DNA of 11,146 bases from Gammaproteobacteria bacterium (lineage in GTDB: Bacteria > Pseudomonadota > Gammaproteobacteria > Nitrosococcales > Methylophagaceae). The notes beneath the pieces are model-generated. The model saw only the letters and a list, made by a program, of their open reading frames with translations, searched no databases and was not told where the DNA came from. This document shows, one piece after another, positions 1 to 7,539 of this stretch (the first letter of the stretch is position 1; each line of letters opens with the position of its first letter). The position numbers were made by a program, and so were the translations under genes. The stretch is from the NCBI GenBank assembly GCA_003645385.1, contig QNEY01000032.1:1-11146 (forward strand), read 5' to 3'.

Positions 1-8
1 GAGTAACT

Positions 9-2567
9 ATGTCATCATTTTTTAAGAAGAACGCAGTCTCAAAATCAAATTGCCCCCGTTGTGGTCTTGGGTCACACTGCTCTGCACCTCGTATGAAAGT
101 AGCAGGTAAAGGTGGGCAACGAATACTTGTCATAGGTGACAGTCCATCTGCACTTGATGATGATAAAGGTGCATTTTACAGGGATAGTACTGGTAGAAGA
201 TTAAAACAAGAGTTACGTCACCTTGGCATTAGCCTCCGTGATGATTGTTGGTATGTCCCTGCGGTACGGTGCCGACCTGCCCTGAACTCAAAGGGTGAGG
301 CTGGTGAAGTTTCCACTGCTCATATAACTAACTGTAGGCCATACATTCAGGGTATTATAAAAGAGCTACGCCCTGAAAAGATTTTGCTACTGGGTGAAAC
401 TGCCCTGCACTCCTACTATGATGACAGGAATAAGCAATGTACCAGCATGTTTAAGATGGCAGGTATGCAAATATGGGATAGCACTTACAACACATGGGTG
501 TTTCCTATATGGAGTACAGCCCTCATTGAAAAGAAAAAGCATGATACCCTCCTATTCTCTGAATACAAACGGTGCTTGAAACGTGCCATACATACAGAAG
601 TACAGCCATTTGAGAAGAAGTGGAACCCTACTTACAAACTGCGTAACTTCAAGAAGGCTATCAAGGCACTTACCAACTGCTTGCGTAATGACACACTGAT
701 CGCTATTGATTATGAAACCACTGGCCTTGATATGTACAAGGCTGGACACAGCACAGCTTCTTTTGCGTGGGCTAATGATGAAGGGTCTTGGGCTGTGCCT
801 GTACAGCATCCCTACTGGAACCCAAAGCAGCAAGAAGAGATTTATGCACTGGTTCAAAAGATACTTAAAAAACGTAAAATCAAAAAGATTGTACAGGGTA
901 TAAACTTTGAGTATCCTTGGACAAAACAGCAAATGAAAGCCGAGCCCCGTGGCTTTATTTGGGACACTCAACTGGCTACCCATATTATAGATAACCGTAC
1001 TGGTGTCACTGGGCTGAAATTTCAATGCTTTGTGCGATGGGGTATTGAGGATTATGATAAAATTAGTGGCAAGTATATCAAAAGTAACTCAAAGACAGGC
1101 TTCAATGATATGCTCAAGATGCCTGTGGACGCACTGCTTGAATACAATGCCCTTGACTCACTGTACACCTATGAATTGTATAAGGAACAGCAGGAGCAAC
1201 TCGTAGGCACTGAGCTTGACGCATACCATTTCATGCACAATGGTGCTATTGTTATGTGTGAGATGAGTTTCAATGGTATTCGTATCAAGGAATCATTCTA
1301 CCTCAAGCAAAAGAAACTGCTCGAACAAGAACGTGATGATTTGATTGACCTCATTAATACATCAGATGAGGCAACCCAGTACACCAGACAGCGTGGTGGG
1401 AACTTTGATTACAATAGCCCTAAAGATTTGCAGATCATGTTGTTCAAGGTGTTGAAGCTGAAGTCCCGTAAGGAAACTAAAACTGGGCACAGTGTTGATG
1501 CAGAGGTGCTACAAAAAATAGACATTGAGCTGACCCGTAATATAATTGCCGTCCGCAAATTGAATAAGATGATTGGTACCTATGTTGATGGGTTTCTAAA
1601 GCACACCCATGATGGTATGATGCACCCATCATTCAGTTTAGCCCGTGCACGATCATTCAGGAGCTCCTCACAGTCACCAAACTTTCAAAACGTACCAAAG
1701 CGTGACCCCAAAGCAAAACGCATTACACGGTCTGGTATGGTGCCCCGTGACGGTAGAGTACTTGGTGAGATGGATTTCTCTGGTGCTGAAATTTCAACCT
1801 CATGCTATTATCACAAAGATCCCACCTTCATTAAGTACCAAACAGAAGGCGGTGGGGACATGCACAATGATGCTTGTTCTCACATACTACTTAATGAAAA
1901 AGATACAAAGATGCCCAAACCACTCAGGCAATGCACCAAGGGTGTGTGGACATTTTCTCAGTTTTATGGCAGTTACTATGTATCCTGTGCCAAGCAGGGG
2001 TGGGAAGAGTACCCACTGTGTGTTGAAAAAGATGGCTCACCTTGTCAAGTAAAGGGTATGGATATTGGTGACTGGATGAAACAAAAGTATGGTTCGTACA
2101 AAGGGTTTGAGAATCATCTTAAGAAGTTTCAAAGTATATTTTGGGATGAGTGGTTCACGGTATACACTGAGTGGAAAGACAAAGTATGCAGAGACTATGA
2201 ACGTGATGGGTTTGTTGAGACATTCCTTGGGTTCAAATTCAAAGGGTACATGGACAGCAAACAGTGTACCAACTACCCCATACAAGGTACCTCGTTTCAC
2301 CTGTTGGTTTATACTGCCGTTCAGTTTTTGAAGGAGTGCAGAAAGCAAGGGTTGGAGACTTTGATTGTTGGGCAGGTACATGATTCACTGATCCTTGACA
2401 TACCACTTGAAGAAATTGATGATGTGAAAAGAATACTGTCCACCATAGTGGGTAACTTACACGAGGTGTTCAAATGGATGGACTTCCCAATGGGACTTGA
2501 CCTTGAAATAAGTAAGTCGTATGAGCAAGGTGGTAGTTTCGCAAGTATGGAGCCACTTGAATTATGA
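9..2567 (+). CDS. UDG-like / 3'-5' exonuclease / family A DNA polymerase fusion
   Basis: Likely the phage replicative DNA polymerase, 852 aa. Residues about 10-195 resemble family 4 uracil-DNA glycosylases: C15-x2-C18, C88 and C109 are spaced like 4Fe-4S ligands, and GDSPS (43-47) matches the GEAPG motif. The usual C-terminal HPS motif reads WST (168-170), so glycosylase activity is doubtful. Residues about 225-400 carry a DEDDy exonuclease: D234-x-E236 (IDYETTG) and Y379-x3-D383. The polymerase domain follows: motif A DFSGAEIS (D589), O-helix/motif B R640-x3-K644 followed by FYG, and motif C VHDS (D792). Both metal-binding Asp are present; the last motif C residue is Ser instead of Glu. There is no 5'-3' exonuclease domain; that activity is supplied by a separate gene at 6631. 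A UDG-like N-terminus on a phage PolA is known from SPO1-type phages (recalled). Only 8 nt precede the start, so its RBS cannot be judged. The stop overlaps the next start (ATGA). Confidence 0.93.
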   Translation: MSSFFKKNAVSKSNCPRCGLGSHCSAPRMKVAGKGGQRILVIGDSPSALDDDKGAFYRDSTGRRLKQELRHLGISLRDDCWYVPAVRCRPALNSKGEAGEVSTAHITNCRPYIQGIIKELRPEKILLLGETALHSYYDDRNKQCTSMFKMAGMQIWDSTYNTWVFPIWSTALIEKKKHDTLLFSEYKRCLKRAIHTEVQPFEKKWNPTYKLRNFKKAIKALTNCLRNDTLIAIDYETTGLDMYKAGHSTASFAWANDEGSWAVPVQHPYWNPKQQEEIYALVQKILKKRKIKKIVQGINFEYPWTKQQMKAEPRGFIWDTQLATHIIDNRTGVTGLKFQCFVRWGIEDYDKISGKYIKSNSKTGFNDMLKMPVDALLEYNALDSLYTYELYKEQQEQLVGTELDAYHFMHNGAIVMCEMSFNGIRIKESFYLKQKKLLEQERDDLIDLINTSDEATQYTRQRGGNFDYNSPKDLQIMLFKVLKLKSRKETKTGHSVDAEVLQKIDIELTRNIIAVRKLNKMIGTYVDGFLKHTHDGMMHPSFSLARARSFRSSSQSPNFQNVPKRDPKAKRITRSGMVPRDGRVLGEMDFSGAEISTSCYYHKDPTFIKYQTEGGGDMHNDACSHILLNEKDTKMPKPLRQCTKGVWTFSQFYGSYYVSCAKQGWEEYPLCVEKDGSPCQVKGMDIGDWMKQKYGSYKGFENHLKKFQSIFWDEWFTVYTEWKDKVCRDYERDGFVETFLGFKFKGYMDSKQCTNYPIQGTSFHLLVYTAVQFLKECRKQGLETLIVGQVHDSLILDIPLEEIDDVKRILSTIVGNLHEVFKWMDFPMGLDLEISKSYEQGGSFASMEPLEL

Positions 2568-2806
2568 AATTCCACTACACTGTTGATAAAATAAACAGGG
2601 TGTTTGCTGACTGTGACAAGGAACAGGTACCAATGGCACGAGAGTTTTGTGTTAGGCTGGTGCAGTCTTATATAGATTGGTACCGAAATAAGTATGATGG
2701 TTGTCGTTTGAAAACGCACTTTCATTTGAACCATGTGGCAGATGAGTTGTCCACATTGATTGACGACCTGTCTTGTAGTGTCAGCAGTGTAGTAAAAAAT
2801 AGTTGA
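2564..2806 (+). CDS. small protein of unknown function
   Basis: An 80-aa protein I do not recognise. Its ATG overlaps the polymerase stop (ATGA), which points to translational coupling. A weak GGAG (2549-2552) lies 11 nt upstream. The sequence is mixed-charge and probably helical, with a Trp/Tyr-rich segment near the middle (SYIDWYRNKY) and a His-rich stretch (THFHLNH). There is no signal peptide, membrane helix or Cys-pair motif. The frame ends immediately before a strong promoter whose -35 box overlaps its last codons, so it is probably the last gene of the polymerase transcription unit. Coding status rests on tight packing and the overlap. Confidence 0.7.
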   Translation: MKFHYTVDKINRVFADCDKEQVPMAREFCVRLVQSYIDWYRNKYDGCRLKTHFHLNHVADELSTLIDDLSCSVSSVVKNS

Positions 2807-2831
2807 CACTTATTACAATTATTGGTATATA
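2803..2831 (+). promoter_or_regulatory. sigma70-type promoter P1
   Basis: Consensus -35 TTGACA (2803-2808), a 17-nt spacer and -10 TATATA (2826-2831). Transcription would start near 2838, giving a very short leader before the ATG at 2852. It is nearly identical in layout and flanking bases (TTGACACT ... GGTATATATAGT) to the promoter at 7794. It should be read by unmodified host RNA polymerase. Confidence 0.85.
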
Positions 2832-2851
2832 TAGTAGCAAAGGTAAACACT

Positions 2852-3406
2852 ATGGCAGACTTTGATGAAAAAATAATATTTCGTGATTGGGATGAATACA
2901 ATCTCGGTGAAGATGCACAGATTGACAAGTATGCACTTGACATTGAGGCCGAAGAACAGCCTCATCTGATGCAAAAATGGCTTGAACTGCTCACAAAAGC
3001 ACAGGCTGAATTAAATAAGGCAAAGGAGGTTATGGCTAATGAAGAAGCTAAACTGTTACTGACCGCTAAATCAAAGGGTATCCCAGACATACCCAAACCT
3101 ACTGATCCAATAGCAAAGGCTTGGGTGCACACCCAACCTACATACCGTAAGGCACAACGACGCAAGCGTAAAGCTGAAAACAATGTAGCATACTTACAAA
3201 ATGCTAGATCAGTCCTTGAGCATAGGAAAACTATGATCAAAGTTGAAGCTGACTTGTGGATAACTGGCTACTTTGCCAAACCTCAAGTAACAGCCGAAAC
3301 AAAAGATAAACTTGAAACTGAACGTAAACAAGTTCATGCAGACAAGTTGAGTAAGAGCTTAAAAAGAAGGCATTTACGCCAAAAGGAGAATGAAAATGGC
3401 TCGTAA
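2852..3406 (+). CDS. UvsY-like recombination mediator candidate
   Basis: A 184-aa charged, mostly helical protein. A KWLELLTKAQAELNKA helix (from about residue 40), a Pro-rich linker (GIPDIPKPTDP) and a second long basic helix (YRKAQRRKRKAENNVAYLQNARSVLEHRKTMIK) end in ADLWITGYFA. This two-helix plan, with the 'alternating A/L, then LEHRK...' region, resembles the UvsY family: mediators that load UvsX-type recombinase onto ssDNA coated with gp32. The inference is strengthened by the next gene (gp32-like) and by a UvsX-like gene 2 kb on. I chose ATG 2852 because AAAGG (2839-2843) sits 8 nt upstream; an upstream TTG in the same frame at 2822 lies within the promoter -10 and cannot be in the transcript. 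The 3' end overlaps the next gene. No invariant catalytic residue is expected, so the family call rests on shape and context. Confidence 0.6.
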   Translation: MADFDEKIIFRDWDEYNLGEDAQIDKYALDIEAEEQPHLMQKWLELLTKAQAELNKAKEVMANEEAKLLLTAKSKGIPDIPKPTDPIAKAWVHTQPTYRKAQRRKRKAENNVAYLQNARSVLEHRKTMIKVEADLWITGYFAKPQVTAETKDKLETERKQVHADKLSKSLKRRHLRQKENENGS

Positions 3407-4463
3407 GAAAAAAGGTTCCATGCGTGACAAGCTGAAAGGCAAACTGAAAGACCGTACAAAAGAATCACATAACACCCGTGATTCTGGCGGTGGGATGAAA
3501 AATTATTTCAATGCTGATAAGATGACCGAAGTGTCCACATGGTGGGCAGGTAAAGGCGATCATATTATTGACATTATCCCTTACTTTGCTGGAGAAAATG
3601 ACCCACGCAATGATGAAGGTGAACCTGCATACATCCTGGACATTGATGTTCACCGTTTTGTAGGTCCAATGGATGAAATGGTTGTATGTCTTGAACAATT
3701 CAATACACCCTGTCCCATTTGTGAAGAGTCACGTCGCTTGAACCGTGAAGGGTATGATTACAAAGAACACATCAAGCCCCTGAAGCCTGGACGTCGTGCA
3801 ATGTACAATGTGATTGTGCGTGATGGTGGTGAAGGTGAGAAGAAAGGTGTTCAAATCTTTGAGATTGCTCACTGGTTCATGGAGAAACACCTTGCTAAAA
3901 TTGCAAAAGATCCTCGTGGTGGTGGCTTCACTATTTTCAGTGACCCTGACGATGGTAAATCTATTTCATTTGAACGTACTGGTACTGGTGCAGAAAGCAC
4001 TGGGTACAGTGGGCACCGCTTTGTTGACCGCCCAGAAGTAATCACTGATGAAGAGCTGGAAGCAGCCCTTTGCCTTGATGAATTGGTTGAGATCAAAACA
4101 TACGAAGAAGTGTATGAAATTTTCTTCGGCAAAAAAGCAACTTCTGAAGATGAACCTGAAGAAGAAGAGGTTGATGAGCCTGAAGAAGAAGAGGTTGATG
4201 AGCCTGAAGATGAGCCTGAAGATGAAGGTGATGAGCCAGATGAAGGTGATGAAGATGAGCCTGAAGATGAGCCTGAGCCTGAGCCTGAAGAAAAGAAAAA
4301 GCCTAAGCGTGGTGCCCGTAGGGGAGCCCGTAAAGGTAAACCAAAAGATAAAAAACCTACCTGCCCCCATGGTGGTGTAATTGGTGAAGATATTGATGAG
4401 CTTGACCAATGTGACGATTGCAAAATGGCAAATGCATGTGAAGCCATTGCTGACGACATGTAA
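3396..4463 (+). CDS. gp32-like single-stranded DNA-binding protein
   Basis: A 355-aa protein with a T4 gp32-like plan. A basic N-terminus (MARKKKGSMRDKLKGKLK, the region used for cooperative binding in gp32) is followed by an OB-type core with H86-x11-C98-x7-C106-x2-C109, close to gp32's zinc site (H-x12-C-x9-C-x2-C). Residues about 250-299 form a very acidic, Pro-rich tail, then comes a basic linker (KKPKRGARRGARKGK) and a terminal Cys cluster C323-x15-C339-x2-C342-x5-C348. In T4 the acidic tail recruits UvsX, UvsY and polymerase; here it would do the same for its neighbours. ATG 3396 has AGGAG 7 nt upstream. An in-frame ATG at 3390 lies only 1 nt from that site and is less likely. It overlaps the UvsY-like gene by 11 nt. 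Confidence 0.85.
   Translation: MARKKKGSMRDKLKGKLKDRTKESHNTRDSGGGMKNYFNADKMTEVSTWWAGKGDHIIDIIPYFAGENDPRNDEGEPAYILDIDVHRFVGPMDEMVVCLEQFNTPCPICEESRRLNREGYDYKEHIKPLKPGRRAMYNVIVRDGGEGEKKGVQIFEIAHWFMEKHLAKIAKDPRGGGFTIFSDPDDGKSISFERTGTGAESTGYSGHRFVDRPEVITDEELEAALCLDELVEIKTYEEVYEIFFGKKATSEDEPEEEEVDEPEEEEVDEPEDEPEDEGDEPDEGDEDEPEDEPEPEPEEKKKPKRGARRGARKGKPKDKKPTCPHGGVIGEDIDELDQCDDCKMANACEAIADDM
4155..4202 (+). repeat. two exact 24-bp tandem repeats in the acidic tail
   Basis: The unit CCTGAAGAAGAAGAGGTTGATGAG occurs at 4155-4178 and again at 4179-4202, encoding two PEEEEVDE blocks. Degenerate CCTGAAGATGAG-type units follow to about 4290. They are in frame, so copy-number change would lengthen or shorten the acidic tail by 8 residues without a frameshift. 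Confidence 0.9.
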
Positions 4464-4578
4464 GGAACACCCTCCTCATCCGATGGTGGTCAGATAATTC
4501 CTGACTGATGTGCGGGTTTCTCGGTTCCTCCGCATAAAGAACAATAAACAAAACCGACCACTTTAACATGGAGGGTGT
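4464..4578 (+). promoter_or_regulatory. structured leader that can sequester the next RBS
   Basis: This 115-nt gap between the gp32-like gene and the next ATG has no good promoter. ACACCCTCC (4467-4475) is an exact 9-bp complement of GGAGGGTGT (4570-4578), which contains the GGAGGG Shine-Dalgarno of the gene at 4579. Inside, GTGGTC (4486-4491) pairs with GACCAC (4556-4561). TGCGG (4511-4515) pairs with CCGCA (4530-4534), with flanking pairs. GTCAG (4489-4493) can pair with CTGAC (4501-4505) as an alternative to the second helix. Nested and mutually exclusive helices closing on an RBS suggest translational control. Function is inferred. Confidence 0.5.
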
Positions 4579-4857
4579 ATGAAACCTAATACAAAGCATT
4601 ACTGCATCAAGGAGCCCTACTGGAAAGTGAAGGGCTTTGGTTTATCTAAAGGTAATATGGGTTTGAAGAAAACTATTGTTTCAGTGCGGTTGAAAAACAA
4701 GGATGGTGAATTGTCATATCCAAACAGTTTTGTAATCAAAACTAAGGATGCCCTTGAACATGAATCTGAGACTCAACGTGGCACTGAACTATTTTTGATA
4801 CCCTTTTCAAGCTGCAAAGAAATAGCACGTACCAAGGGGGCACTCAGATGCAAGTAG
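4579..4857 (+). CDS. hypothetical protein behind structured leader
   Basis: A 92-aa basic protein (MKPNTKHYCIKEPYWKVKGF...) that I cannot assign. Lys-rich beta-like segments (KKTIVSVRLKNKDGEL, NSFVIKTKDAL) suggest a small beta fold, perhaps nucleic-acid binding, but no motif is diagnostic. ATG 4579 is preceded by GGAGGG (4570-4575) with a short 3-nt gap. That site is the one sequestered by the upstream leader, so translation is probably conditional. Its last codons overlap the next ATG (4848), so the two are likely co-translated. Coding confidence comes from the strong RBS and the overlap. Confidence 0.75.
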   Translation: MKPNTKHYCIKEPYWKVKGFGLSKGNMGLKKTIVSVRLKNKDGELSYPNSFVIKTKDALEHESETQRGTELFLIPFSSCKEIARTKGALRCK

Positions 4858-5132
4858 CAGAAATAGTCAAGCGAATACTTGACGAGAATGATGAGTCAGT
4901 TGTGCTGGAAATGGTTGACGATCAACGCCATGAGTATATTGACGACGACTGGGATGCCAGTGGTGACTATGATGATGAATATGAATGGTATATTGACCAT
5001 TGCAACAATGAAGCTGAGGACGATATCTTAAACGGCATCCTACGTCAGTTTGAAACTGAGCATGGCCTGTCAATTAACCTTGATGATTACTCATCTATTT
5101 TTGAACAACTCAAAGAAGCGTGGTCTCTATAA
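4848..5132 (+). CDS. very acidic small protein, unknown function
   Basis: A 94-aa protein with 29 Asp/Glu against 5 Lys/Arg. The charge is concentrated in residues about 24-60 (VDDQRHEYIDDDWDASGDYD). AAGGGGG (4834-4840) lies 7 nt before the ATG. The start overlaps the preceding gene, and the stop overlaps the next ATG by one base (TAATG). The charge is of the kind seen in DNA-mimic proteins or acidic partners of DNA-binding enzymes. The gene lies two positions upstream of the UvsX-like recombinase. I recognise no family, so the role is open. Confidence 0.78.
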   Translation: MQVAEIVKRILDENDESVVLEMVDDQRHEYIDDDWDASGDYDDEYEWYIDHCNNEAEDDILNGILRQFETEHGLSINLDDYSSIFEQLKEAWSL

Positions 5133-5377
5133 TGGTAATCGCACGTGTGAAAGAAACTGACTGTCCAGCAGCTAATGAATATGCTGATGGATTTTACTAT
5201 CTGTACAATGACATTGAGCCTGCACCTGTACTGGTGCAACATTACTTCTGTTCTGACGTTGACGCACACGTATTTGGATTTAACATTCATGATGGTGGTG
5301 GGCTGGTACTGGTCTCAGACTTACGTGCGGACACCACTGTTGTGCCTGTTGCAATAGTTGAAAAAGGAAAAGTATAA
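5132..5377 (+). CDS. hypothetical protein
   Basis: An 81-aa protein starting MVIARVKETDCPAANEYADG, with alternating hydrophobic beta-like stretches (APVLVQHYFCSDVDAHVFGF, GGLVLVSDL, TTVVPVAIVEKG). No known motif was recognised. The start is set at ATG 5132 by TAATG overlap with the preceding stop; an in-frame GTG at 5120 would place the start inside the upstream gene. The RBS is weak, which fits translational coupling. The stop overlaps the recombinase ATG in the same TAATG arrangement, so this gene sits in the recombinase operon. Confidence 0.72.
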   Translation: MVIARVKETDCPAANEYADGFYYLYNDIEPAPVLVQHYFCSDVDAHVFGFNIHDGGGLVLVSDLRADTTVVPVAIVEKGKV

Positions 5378-6429
5378 TGGCTACACGTAGACGTTCAGAT
5401 TTAAAAGTAGGGGGCAAAAGCCCCATTGATAAAGCGGTGGCATCTGTTAAAGAATCAGCAAATATGAAACCGCTTGATGACCTTGTTATCTCATGGAAAG
5501 ATACACTCAGCACAGGCAGTACCTTACTTGATCTTGCTATCAGTTCTAGCCGTAAGTATGGTGGTGGTGTTCCTGGTGGTATCTTTGTTGAAATATATGG
5601 GCGTAGTGGGTCAGGTAAAACAAGTATCCTGAGTGAGCTTTGTGGCTCTGCACAGGCTACTGGTGGTGACATTATGTTCATGGATCCTGAAGCAAGGCTT
5701 GATGAAGAATACGCCAAGACGTATGGTGTTGATGTACCTAAAGAGTCTTATGAACAACCCAATACAGTCACAGAAATGTTCAAACATTTCACCTCTTGGA
5801 AACCCAAAAGCAAAGATAAACTAAATGTCTTTGCTGCTGATTCCCTTGCTGCATTATCCACTGAACTTGAAATGGATAAGGGTGACAAGATGGGTATGCG
5901 TAGGGCTAAAGAGTTCAGCACTGAGTTCAGAAAGCACTGCCGTACCATTAATGCCAACGGTTGGATCATGGCATGTAGTAACCAAGTACGACAGGGTGAC
6001 TATGGTGATGTAACTCCTGGAGGTAAAGCAGCAGAGTTTTACGCCTCCTTACGTATCAGTGTAAACCAAGTTGAAAAACTGTTCAAGGAGAAATCCTTTG
6101 GTGGCAAAAAGGTTAAGCGTGCGTTTGGTATATGTTCCAAGTGCATCATAACCAAGTCATCCATTGATAAACCATACCGTGATGTTCCCATCTATATCAT
6201 TTTTGATTATGGTATTGATGATGTCCGTGGCAACTTGCAGTGGATGAAAGATGTGCTTGGCTCCACTAAATACAATGCTGTTGATAAGGAATACCAGCGT
6301 ATGGATCAAGCCATTGACTGGATTGAAAAGAATGACCTTGAAGAGAAACTTCGCGATCAGGTTATTAAGTTGTGGGGCGAAGTAGAAACTAAATTCAAAC
6401 ACAAGCGTAAACAAAAACGCAGAGGATAA
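5377..6429 (+). CDS. UvsX/RecA-like recombinase
   Basis: A 350-aa RecA-fold strand-exchange ATPase that would form filaments on ssDNA for repair and recombination-dependent replication. Walker A is GRSGSGKT (75-82). Walker B is LNVFAADS with D155. SNQVRQGDYGDVTPGG from residue 201 matches the ATP-sensing Gln (Q203) and L2 DNA-binding loop of RecA/UvsX proteins. The length is close to RecA and slightly below T4 UvsX. The C-terminus is Lys/Arg-rich (KFKHKRKQKRRG) instead of acidic as in E. coli RecA. AAGGA (5364-5368) is 8 nt before the ATG. UvsY-like and gp32-like partners are encoded upstream, which supports a UvsX-type role. The zinc-ribbon gene follows after 1 nt. Confidence 0.92.
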   Translation: MATRRRSDLKVGGKSPIDKAVASVKESANMKPLDDLVISWKDTLSTGSTLLDLAISSSRKYGGGVPGGIFVEIYGRSGSGKTSILSELCGSAQATGGDIMFMDPEARLDEEYAKTYGVDVPKESYEQPNTVTEMFKHFTSWKPKSKDKLNVFAADSLAALSTELEMDKGDKMGMRRAKEFSTEFRKHCRTINANGWIMACSNQVRQGDYGDVTPGGKAAEFYASLRISVNQVEKLFKEKSFGGKKVKRAFGICSKCIITKSSIDKPYRDVPIYIIFDYGIDDVRGNLQWMKDVLGSTKYNAVDKEYQRMDQAIDWIEKNDLEEKLRDQVIKLWGEVETKFKHKRKQKRRG

Positions 6430-6430
6430 C

Positions 6431-6634
6431 ATGGCTCGCAGACGCATAACACGCAAAAAGAATAAACAACAGGGTGGCGGTATTAGATGCCCTAAGTGTG
6501 GTAGCAGTACAAAAGTCCGTAGGACTGAACCACAGCCAGAGATATCAGTACAGTTGCGTTCACGCATCTGCGACAAATGTGGCCTATCACTTGAAACTGA
6601 AGAGAAGATAGTAGCTGTAGGGAGTGAAAAGTGA
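6431..6634 (+). CDS. small zinc-ribbon protein
   Basis: A 67-aa protein with a very basic N-terminus (MARRRITRKKNKQ) followed by CPKCGSS...RICDKCGLS, a C-x2-C / C-x2-C zinc ribbon. The spacing and the RRR/RIC-x2-C-G pattern recall the N-terminal ribbon of NrdR, but the ATP-cone domain is absent. It could be a nucleic-acid-binding regulator or an accessory to the neighbouring recombinase and exonuclease. GAGGA (6422-6426) lies 4 nt before the ATG. The stop overlaps the GTG start of the exonuclease gene (GTGA). The zinc-ribbon call is strong; the function is not known. Confidence 0.8.
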   Translation: MARRRITRKKNKQQGGGIRCPKCGSSTKVRRTEPQPEISVQLRSRICDKCGLSLETEEKIVAVGSEK

Positions 6635-7539
6635 AAAAGGTTTTACTCATTGACTGCGACGCTGTAGCTTGGTCTGCGTACCATGGGCTACCTGATGCCC
6701 TTAGTCACAATGAACAAAGCACAGCGGTCATTTACGGGTTCCTCAACAGTGTGTTTTATCAGCAGACTGTTGAGGATGCTGACTTAATAGGTTTTATTTG
6801 GGACAGCAGAAAGAATAAACGTATTGATATTTTCCCTGAGTACAAATTCAAACGACGTACAGTGAAGCAAGAATATACTGATGATGAGCAACGGTCACAC
6901 AGTGCTAGATCTCAGCAATTCAAAATACTCAGGAAGGAGATCCTGCCTGCACTGGGCTTTTCAAATGTGTTCATGCAGAAAGGGTATGAGGGTGATGATA
7001 TAATCGCTGCCCTTGCTTTAAAATACCGTAAGCGTAACTTCGTGCGTTTACTTGCACGGGACGGTGACCTATTTCAATTACTCAATCAGAACTGTACAAT
7101 GTTCGATTGGGTGAAGCAACAAACCTTGGATGATGATTGGTTTTTTGAGAGGTATGGTGTGTACCCTGATATGTGGGCTGATGTTAAAGCAATAGCAGGG
7201 TGTCCAACAGATGAAGTGCCAGGAGTTCCTGGGATTGGGTATGACAGGGCTATAAAATACTTACTGGGCAACATGAAACCTGCCTCAGTATTGTACAAAC
7301 GAATCGTAAACAGCCCTGCACTGATTGATTTGACCCGTACCCTCACCACATTACCCCTTGAAGGTACAAAGCAGTACAGGCTCAAATACGACACGTGTAC
7401 AGTGGGCAAACTTAAACAAGTAGCTGAGGAGTTTGGGCTACAATCTTACCAATCTGATGGTAGGGTTATGGATTTTAGGAGATACTTTTGTGGCAGAGGT
7501 AAGGCAGAGGCGAAAGCTAACAAAAAGAAAAGACGCTGA
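6631..7539 (+). CDS. 5'-3' exonuclease / flap endonuclease (FEN family)
   Basis: A 302-aa PIN-like FEN nuclease, the activity missing from the polymerase gene. It would remove RNA primers and 5' flaps. Metal ligands are recognisable: D8 in LLIDCDAVAW, E120-x-D122-D123 in GYEGDDII, and D144-x-D146 in LARDGDLF. A helix-3-turn-helix DNA-binding motif (AGCPTDEVPGVPGIGYDRA, about 188-207) follows. The length agrees with T5 D15 and T4 RNase H. The C-terminus is basic (KAEAKANKKKRR). The start is a GTG with GGGAG (6620-6624) 6 nt upstream, overlapping the preceding stop. The 3' end overlaps the next gene by 50 nt. Confidence 0.92.
   Translation: MKKVLLIDCDAVAWSAYHGLPDALSHNEQSTAVIYGFLNSVFYQQTVEDADLIGFIWDSRKNKRIDIFPEYKFKRRTVKQEYTDDEQRSHSARSQQFKILRKEILPALGFSNVFMQKGYEGDDIIAALALKYRKRNFVRLLARDGDLFQLLNQNCTMFDWVKQQTLDDDWFFERYGVYPDMWADVKAIAGCPTDEVPGVPGIGYDRAIKYLLGNMKPASVLYKRIVNSPALIDLTRTLTTLPLEGTKQYRLKYDTCTVGKLKQVAEEFGLQSYQSDGRVMDFRRYFCGRGKAEAKANKKKRR

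Noticed and set aside
3869..4459. Minus-strand serine-rich open frame.
   Set aside because: It is the antisense of the acidic GAA/GAT/GAG repeat in the gp32-like gene; low complexity and no RBS.
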